64,000 nt of DNA from Gnetum montanum. Its lineage: Eukaryota > Streptophyta > Gnetopsida > Gnetales > Gnetaceae. Positions within the stretch are counted from its first letter, which is position 1; each line of letters opens with the position of its first letter. Below are positions 58,131 to 64,000 of the stretch, one piece after another. The translations under genes were made by a program, and so were the position numbers. The notes beneath the pieces were generated by a model, which worked only from the letters and a program-made list of their open reading frames with translations, did not search any database and was not told the origin of the DNA. The stretch covers positions 1,354,592 to 1,418,591 of the forward strand of contig MNCI01015910.1 of NCBI GenBank assembly GCA_015680685.1. Reading direction: 5' to 3'.

Positions 58131-59125
58131 TGATGAATCAACATTGTGTCACATCAACGGCCCCTGTTGATGTGGCCTTGTCAACAAGGCCTCGTCTATG
58201 TGGTGTTGCCTCATCAATGAGGCCATATCGACATAGCATTTGCTACATCTATGGGGCCCCATTGACATAGCTCTTGAATAGAGTCTATAAATACATGCTC
58301 ATCGGCCATGTTTAGGGGATGTCTTGTGATAGTAGTAGCAAAGCTCTTGCATTTTTGTCCTTTGAGAGTTAGAATATTTCTCTAAGTGCCCACAATAGGA
58401 GTTAGAAAGTATACGAATCTTTATTTGAGCACTGTTGTACCTGAACACACCAATGTGAATGGCAATAAAGATAAGCCTTTTGATCAAACCTTTCAACACT
58501 TAGAATAAATTAATGATTTATTTATGCATTTATTATTTTTATTAATTATGCAATTAATTAAGCTAAATTAGACTTTAAGTGATTAGTTAATAATTAAGCT
58601 AAATAGATTAAACACATAAGTACAATCGCAGTGATTAGTTAATAATTAAGCTAAATAGATTAAACACATAAGTACAATCGCTTTAAGCATAAACATGTAT
58701 TTAATTGGTAATCCCAACAACATTATTGCTTGGTTCACCTAGTAGCATAGCGCTTGGTAATCCCAATAATGGATACATGGGTTTAGAATGTGTACAGAAA
58801 GTAGGACCAAATGCTTATGTTAGGGCTAGTTAGAGATTAGTTAATTAGTTAAATTAAATTAGTTATTAAATTACTTCATTTCTCTATTTTAAGCACCAAG
58901 AACATAAAACATAAAATAATAAAAATCATGTGCCTTGATTACACTTAACCATACCATGTGCATCACAAGTGTAATTGAGATACAATGAATGACTATTAGG
59001 GTAAAGTTCACTTCCTAGAAGACTAGTGTACTAGAAGACATAAAGTCCACAGAATTCAACTAGATCACATGTGAACACTTCATCATTCATATGGTTGGAT
59101 GTAGGGGTACCTCAACCTCTTATCA
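58131..59125 (+). repeat. 5' LTR of element F
   Basis: Starts TGATGAATCAACATTG and ends CCTCTTATCA. U3 (58141-58270) carries inverted repeats such as GGCCTTG-TCAA-CAAGGCC and GCCTCAT-CA-ATGAGGC in place of GATATC; TATAAATA is at 58285-58292. It contains a perfect 52-bp tandem duplication (58578-58681). Confidence 0.8.
58578..58681. repeat. Perfect 52-bp tandem duplication in F LTR
   Basis: Two adjacent identical copies, 58578-58629 and 58630-58681, each starting AGTGATTAGTTAATAATTAA and ending AGTACAATCGC. No mismatch, in an LTR that is otherwise well diverged from its relatives. Confidence 0.9.
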
Positions 59126-59145
59126 TTGGTGTCATTGCTAGAGAA
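59126..59145 (+). promoter_or_regulatory. Primer-binding site of F, decayed tRNA-Asp type
   Basis: TTGGTGTCATTGCTAGAGAA directly after the LTR, alignable to TTGGCACCATTGCCGGGGAC. Confidence 0.6.
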
Positions 59146-61231
59146 TCTTTTTGTTTGAAATGTGTACTATCTAGGTTTAGTAAACATCATTAAAATCATT
59201 GGATGAACCCTAAAGTTAAAATCATTCTCATAATAACTATAATCACATAAGCACACTGATGTTTTATTTATATTACAAAATGTCTTCTTCTCACAAGTAT
59301 GATGATACTAAACTATTGTTCCCTTAAGAATGCAAGGTGGTATATACTCATCCAAATGAGTATGTACCTAACTTCACCTTCATTCTATATTAGGATGAAC
59401 AACTGCAATGGCATGATATGGAAGGCAACATTGTAATGCCTCCTGATTGATCTATGCCTATGATGCTACTTCAAACTCTTATAAAGTTGGGCATCTAAGA
59501 TCTTTAAGAGGAGTATGTTCTACATGATTATGACTACTAATACTATTATCCCACTAAAACACAACATAGGAGAGATCAATACCAGGAGAAGCACCATGAG
59601 TTTGTGAAGGGGAAACAGTTCACCAATCCTTTGTTCCTACTTAACCAAGATGACAATAAGGATCCTTCCTCTGGGGGCTATCAACATGAAAATTATCCAC
59701 CTATTATTACTAGTGATGAGGATGTACCCTTGAATCTTTAGTCCACTATCAATAATCTACGTTCAAGTAAAGATGGTAGTCAAGGTAGGGGCTCAGATAA
59801 GTGTCAAGATGATAAGAAAACTAATGAACATTTTCATGACAACTAAAGGTGAGTTGGTAGATACCATGGTGGTGGCAGTCCTCCTCCCTCTTCACCCTCT
59901 TCATTTGCATCTTTTTCTTCCTCTTTTGATTCCCACAAACGCTACAAAAAGAAAAATCATGATGGAGATGAACACCAAGACAATAATGATGATCACAAGG
60001 CCCATAATGATCAAAGGAGTAACAAAGGAAATCATCAGCGACAATGAAATAATGATGATGATGAGCCTTTGTTAGCAACTTGAAGCATGTTAAATATTAT
60101 AGAGGCTGTAAAAAATCCAACTAAGCATGTGAAAGATAGTCAAATCAAATGACTTGATATGAAAAATATTTCTAGATTTGAGGGGGGATATAATTTTGAT
60201 CCATAGACACATTTTCAAGCTTTTCAAGATACATGTGCCTTACGAAATATCAAAAATGATTGGTAGAAACTAAAGCTATTTCCTAGAACACTCATCAAGG
60301 AAGTAGAAAGCTGGTACTAGTTCTTGGAGCCAAAATCTATCTATCAGTGGAGTACAATGCTCAAGATATTTAATGATAAGTATCAAACATACTCTAGAGT
60401 GTCTAATCTGAGAAGGAAGATCCAAGGATGGAAGCAAGGAAACCATGAACTCTTGGATGTCACACTAGGCAAATACTATTCTCTCATACACTAATGCCGA
60501 AGCAATGGTTATTCTTAGTGGGAACAACTTTGTCATATCATAGATGGACTTAGATCAAAAACAAGGAGAACTCTTGGGGTTTATTCCCAAGGGAGACTAT
60601 CAGAACTTAGAGACATCATATTCAAAGGCTAATTGAGCATGTAGCAAAAGTAGAAGGAGAGTTGAGAGAACATGAAAGTGTAGAGGAATACAATAGGGAT
60701 CCTTCCGTTAGAAAAAGGAAGGTCCAATTTTGTGACAATGGAGAAGAAGCACCACTTGATGAGGTGGTAAATGGAAAGACCTTGTTGATCCAAAAATCTA
60801 TGTCTAAAATTTTGGCTAAGATGGATAAAATGTGGGATTCATTGAATGAAAAATTCCAAACTACTCTGAAAATCATTAAAGAATCATGAGACCACAGTAG
60901 TGATCATAACCTTAAGAGGTGAAAAGAAGTTGAATGTGCCTATCAAAGGGGTAAGGAGAAATTTACTACAATAGATGAAGTTGCAAAAATTGAGTGAAAT
61001 GATGACAGTGGATGTGACATCTACCACTATAAACATCCTAAAGTATGTTGCTTCATTGTGTCACACTTACAAGAATTTGGGATGTATGCTCTAAATCCAT
61101 GACTAGCAAAAAGGCAAGAACCTAGAAGGTTGTCTTATCCTCAAGGCAATCCCAAGTAGTTCCATTAGCAACAATAATATTATCCAAGTGGAACTCCATT
61201 GCAACCATATGAGCAATATCAATAATAGCAC

Positions 61232-62189
61232 TGATGAGACATGGATTGCACAAACCGCGATATCGCGTACGCGATATCGCAGCCGACGCGATATCGCATC
61301 CCCCGCGATATCGCGTACGCAATATTGTGGTCCACCGCCATATCTATAAATAAGAGGCAGCACTCCCCTCATTGGACATCATAGGTGTAAAGTAGCGAAG
61401 CTCTGGCGGATTGATCACCCCAGAGATAGAATATTTTCCATGTGCCCGCAGTAGGAGTCCCCCAAGTGAACGGTTCTTTATTTGAGCAGCTTTGTACCTG
61501 AACACAAGTTGTGTACGGCAATAAAGACGAGCTTTGTGGATAAACCTTGTAGTGCATGGATAGGTTTAATTAATATTATTTATTGCTTTCCTAGTAATGC
61601 GGCATGAATACGACTTGGTTACGAGCGTTGACGAACGTGTACGGCTAGCCAAGGAATCGGCTACTCATCACTATTAGATTCTCTTACCCTTTCCTCCTAG
61701 AACGTGGGACAAGTACGACTTGATTACAAGCATCCACGGATGTGTACGACTAGTCAAGGAATCGGCTGCTTGTCACACTTAGGTTAGCTAGGTGCCTCAG
61801 TATGACTGCTTCGAGCACGTGCGTTACGTGTGGTAATCCCAGTAACGATTAGCGTTTGGTAGCCACAGTTGCACAGTTCAGGGTGTGTATGGCAAGTGAG
61901 AATAGATGCTGACGCTAGGACTTAGTGCTGTAGTTAGAATTAGTTTTAGTTTCTCAACCCTTCACCATTTAGCATAGGAGATAAACCAAAAAATACCAGA
62001 AAAATCATATACCTCAGACTTACTTAACCATACACCGTGACAACAACAAGTAAGTCTGGAAAGACAACGAACGATTAACCCCAAGTGTTTCATGGGGCGT
62101 TTAGGCATTTAGTCTGTGGAGTTCGACCAGATCACACGTGCTACGCTCGTTTCGTATGGTTGAGTGTAGGGGTACCTCGCCACTCATCA
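61232..62189 (+). mobile_element. Solo LTR of the Athila-like family in F gag
   Basis: Starts TGATGAGACATGG, ends CGCCACTCATCA, flanked by AGCAC at 61227-61231 and 62190-62194. GATATC array 61252-61330 with intact CpGs, TATAAATA 61345-61352. About 80% like the B LTRs by eye, so a sister subfamily. No internal sequence: LTR-LTR recombination. Confidence 0.92.
61257..61280. repeat. 24-bp perfect palindrome in solo LTR U3
   Basis: Two GCGATATCGC units joined by GTAC form a 24-base sequence identical to its reverse complement. Two more CGCGATATCGC units follow within 45 bp. Likely a protein-binding or hairpin-prone site; the factor is unknown. Confidence 0.9.
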
Positions 62190-62520
62190 AGCACTAACCA
62201 CAGTCATGGGGGATGCAACCACCAAGGCAACAATACCCTTACAAGCAACTAGATCCATATGGGTATTATGTTCAACACCCTCTATCTCCATGTAACTCTT
62301 GTAGTCATGTTTCTCCTTTCCAACATCACTACTACCCTCCCAAATACTACAAAACTCATTCTCCATATTCTATGAGGGATGCCACATTTTATCCTTATCC
62401 TTCTCTGGTTTCTACACTTGTTTCTCAATCCTCAACACAGCTACCACCTATTCCATCCATGCAAGGTGAACTTTTAGCCCAGCCACAACAACGTAATACT
62501 AATAGGGCTGTCAATCTATA

Positions 62521-63195
62521 ACTGGTTCATCAATTGAGGGGTTTAAAACCTCATGCTCATAAAAGATCATTATTCTAATCCAACAGCTCTACTACACCCT
62601 CATAGACTTAAGTGGTTGATCACCTTGCTCTTGCTTCATCCTCTACAAATCATTCCATCAGGTCCCCTTCAAACCAAATGCCACCTAAAATCCATACTAT
62701 TATGCTCACTCATGCCATATCTAACTGGATCCAAGTTGGAAACCTTCCTAGGAAATTAGCTAATCCTAGGAGTCCTCTTATCTATCTATAGATTTCTGGG
62801 AATGAACCATGTAAGGCTCTTCTTGATTTAGGTTCTAGTGTGTACTTTATTTCTCATCAAATGTATACTGCCAAGAACCTACTACCCTCAAGAAGAGCAA
62901 TATCATATTGGAATTAGTAGACCAATCCATCACTATTCCATTGGGACTAGTTGAAGACATTGTGACCATTACCTATGGATGGTCTTATCCTACTGATTTC
63001 CTAATAATCAATGTTAAAAACTACAAGGGGGACTTCCCAATCATTATGGTAAAGGCATGGTTAAGCACTGTTGATTCAAGAATGGGCATCAAAGATCTTT
63101 CCCTAGAGATATCAAAGGAAAATGAATTTGGAAAGATCAAGAAGAGAGTAGTTCCATGCATCATGTATAGAAATACAGGGTGTAATTATGTGTAG
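62521..63195 (+). pseudogene. Protease of element F
   Basis: Athila-type: WIQVGNLPRKLANPRSPLI-like lead-in, EPCKALLDLGSSVYFISHQM (active-site Asp-Leu-Gly, about 62805-62865), then after a frameshift LVDQSITIPLGLVEDIVTIT, NVKNYKGDFPIIMVKAWLST and DLSLEISKENEFGKIKKR. The open frame ends with TAG at 63193. The order and spacing match the protease in B. Confidence 0.85.
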
Positions 63196-63336
63196 AAACT
63201 CTATTCTATGAAATGAGCATCTATTTCTACATGCAAGAAGTGTATAGATGAGGTAGATATTCAAAGGTGTCTATACATAGCAACCACAAAACAAGAGGGC
63301 ACCTAGTGGCCAACCATTGATTCTAACAGTAGCACA

Positions 63337-63998
63337 ATGTGCATGGGACCTACTAAGAGCCTAACATGCACTTATGTCATAGGCATGGACGAACTAAAGC
63401 AAGTTCATCACCAACTCTATAATGATGAAAATGTTGATACCAATTGGGGAGAGTTGGAGATCCCTAAGAGTTTTAAACAAGATCCCCTAGAGTTGAAAAC
63501 TCTACTTGCCAGCCTAGAATATGCATTCTTATAAAATGGCAAGCTGATCATACTTAATGCCAAACTTTCTCCTGAATATAAAGAAAAACTATTGAAAGTG
63601 GTCAACAAATGATCAACAGTCTTTGCTTGGTCATATCCTAAACTCACTAGAATTGATCCACGGATATGCCAGCATCACATTTACACTGATCCATGCATGA
63701 AGCCAAGGAGGTAACCACAATGATGTTGAATCCAAAGTTGAAGCAAATTTTCAAAGAGGAGATTAACCAACTCCTTAAGGTACCACGTTATGGATAGCAA
63801 GTGGATTAGCCCACTCATGATAGTACCAAAGAGAGGTGGAAAATGGTGGATTTCTATCAAGTTCAGGCTGTTAAACATGGTAACATTCAAAGATCATTTT
63901 CTATTTTCATTCGTTGATCAGGTGTTGGATACCATATCTAGGCATTGCTATTATAGTTTTATAGATGGTTACAGTGGCTATAACCAAATCTAGACTGC
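63337..63998 (+). pseudogene. N-terminal reverse transcriptase of element F
   Basis: The linker before RT has EIPKSFKQDPLELKTLLASL and EYAFL, the Athila-type Leu-Lys-x-Leu-Pro segment in changed form. After stops the RT fingers follow: VFAWSYPKLTRIDPRICQHH, WISPLMIVPKRGGKWWISIK, and FIDGYSGYNQI around the first catalytic Asp. The window ends before the second motif (YxDD). Stops at about 63532, 63610 and 63712 break it. Confidence 0.85.
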
Positions 63999-64000
63999 AC

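Larger units (their letters stand above)
59280..62520 (+). pseudogene. Gag of element F, interrupted by a solo LTR
   Basis: ATG at 59280 (MSSSHKYDDTK). The N-terminal domain has YTHPNEYVPNFTFILY and HDMEGNIVMPPD, matching B. Then a Ser/Pro-rich and His/Asp/Asn-rich stretch (59870-60070) ends DDDEPLLAT. The core (about 60150-60610) has FEGGYNFDP, IFNDKYQTYSRVSNLRRKIQ and HIIDGLRSKTRRTLGVYSQ. A basic/acidic linker (60662-60889) follows. Near 61010-61065 a Cys/His motif, CDIYHYKHPKVCC, appears. After the solo LTR (61232-62189) the Pro/Tyr/Gln-rich part resumes (QPPRQQYPYKQLDPYGYYVQ, STQLPPIPSMQGELLAQPQQ). Multiple stops. Confidence 0.8.
58131..64000 (+). mobile_element. Athila-like gypsy element F, 5' part
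   Basis: LTR, primer site, gag (split by a solo LTR), protease and the start of RT; the rest lies beyond the window. The only member here that shows protease followed by RT, so it is the template for judging deletions in B, C and D. Decayed by stops and shifts. Confidence 0.82.

Noticed and set aside
59773-60075. 100-codon Met/Ile/Leu-rich frame that looks like a membrane protein
   Set aside because: Wrong-frame reading of the His/Asp/Asn-rich part of F gag; the true frame contains DDDEPLLAT and matches B, D and E.

Overview
This window is plant nuclear DNA made almost entirely of LTR retrotransposons. It is AT-rich, all recognisable proteins are Ty3/gypsy or Ty1/copia Gag/Pol (plus one LINE), insertions are flanked by 5-bp target duplications, and the primer-binding sites match plant tRNA-Asp and tRNA-iMet. 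No host gene, tRNA, rRNA or CRISPR array was seen. The depth of nesting and the decay point to a seed plant with a large, slowly purged genome (a gymnosperm is plausible), but the species cannot be fixed from the sequence.

Layout. 1-3173 is the 3' end of an Athila-like gypsy element (G0: integrase tail, 3' UTR, 3' LTR). It sits in a minus-strand relative, H (gag and 5' LTR, 3174-5600). From 6120 to 42741 lies a three-level nest. Athila-like element C (+, TSD AAGCA) contains a copia element (-, 9796-15549, TSD TAAAT), Athila-like element B (-, 16834-39559, TSD TCATC) and a solo copia LTR (40317-41395, TSD AAGAG). B in turn contains a 17-kb Tat/Ogre-type gypsy element A (+, 17861-34878, TSD ATCAT). 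A LINE remnant (43780-45100) follows. Then come Athila-like D (45557-54253), the 5' end of E (54321 to about 57240), and F (58131 to window end), with a solo LTR (61232-62189, TSD AGCAC) inserted in F gag.

How the parts work. Element A has the full Tat set: gag, protease, RT, RNase H, a second RNase H, integrase. It carries a 4.8-kb non-pol block between protease and RT, where Ogre elements have an intron. That block holds an apparently spliced antisense gene, with a globular domain, a coiled coil and an acidic tail. Element D lacks protease to integrase but has a sense accessory reading frame of about 900 codons, with a similar globular-plus-coiled-coil layout, between two conserved 3' UTR motifs. 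An internal GATATC array and TATA box precede it. B, C and D each keep gag sequence but have lost RT and the integrase core.

The most striking non-coding signal is in the LTRs. U3 regions carry short arrays of palindromic or inverted motifs just upstream of TATAAATA: (C)GATATC(G) in B, C, D, G0 and the solo LTR, different inverted repeats in F, and AGCGTAA/TTACGCT in A. Every coding region is broken by stops and frameshifts, so nothing here looks currently autonomous.
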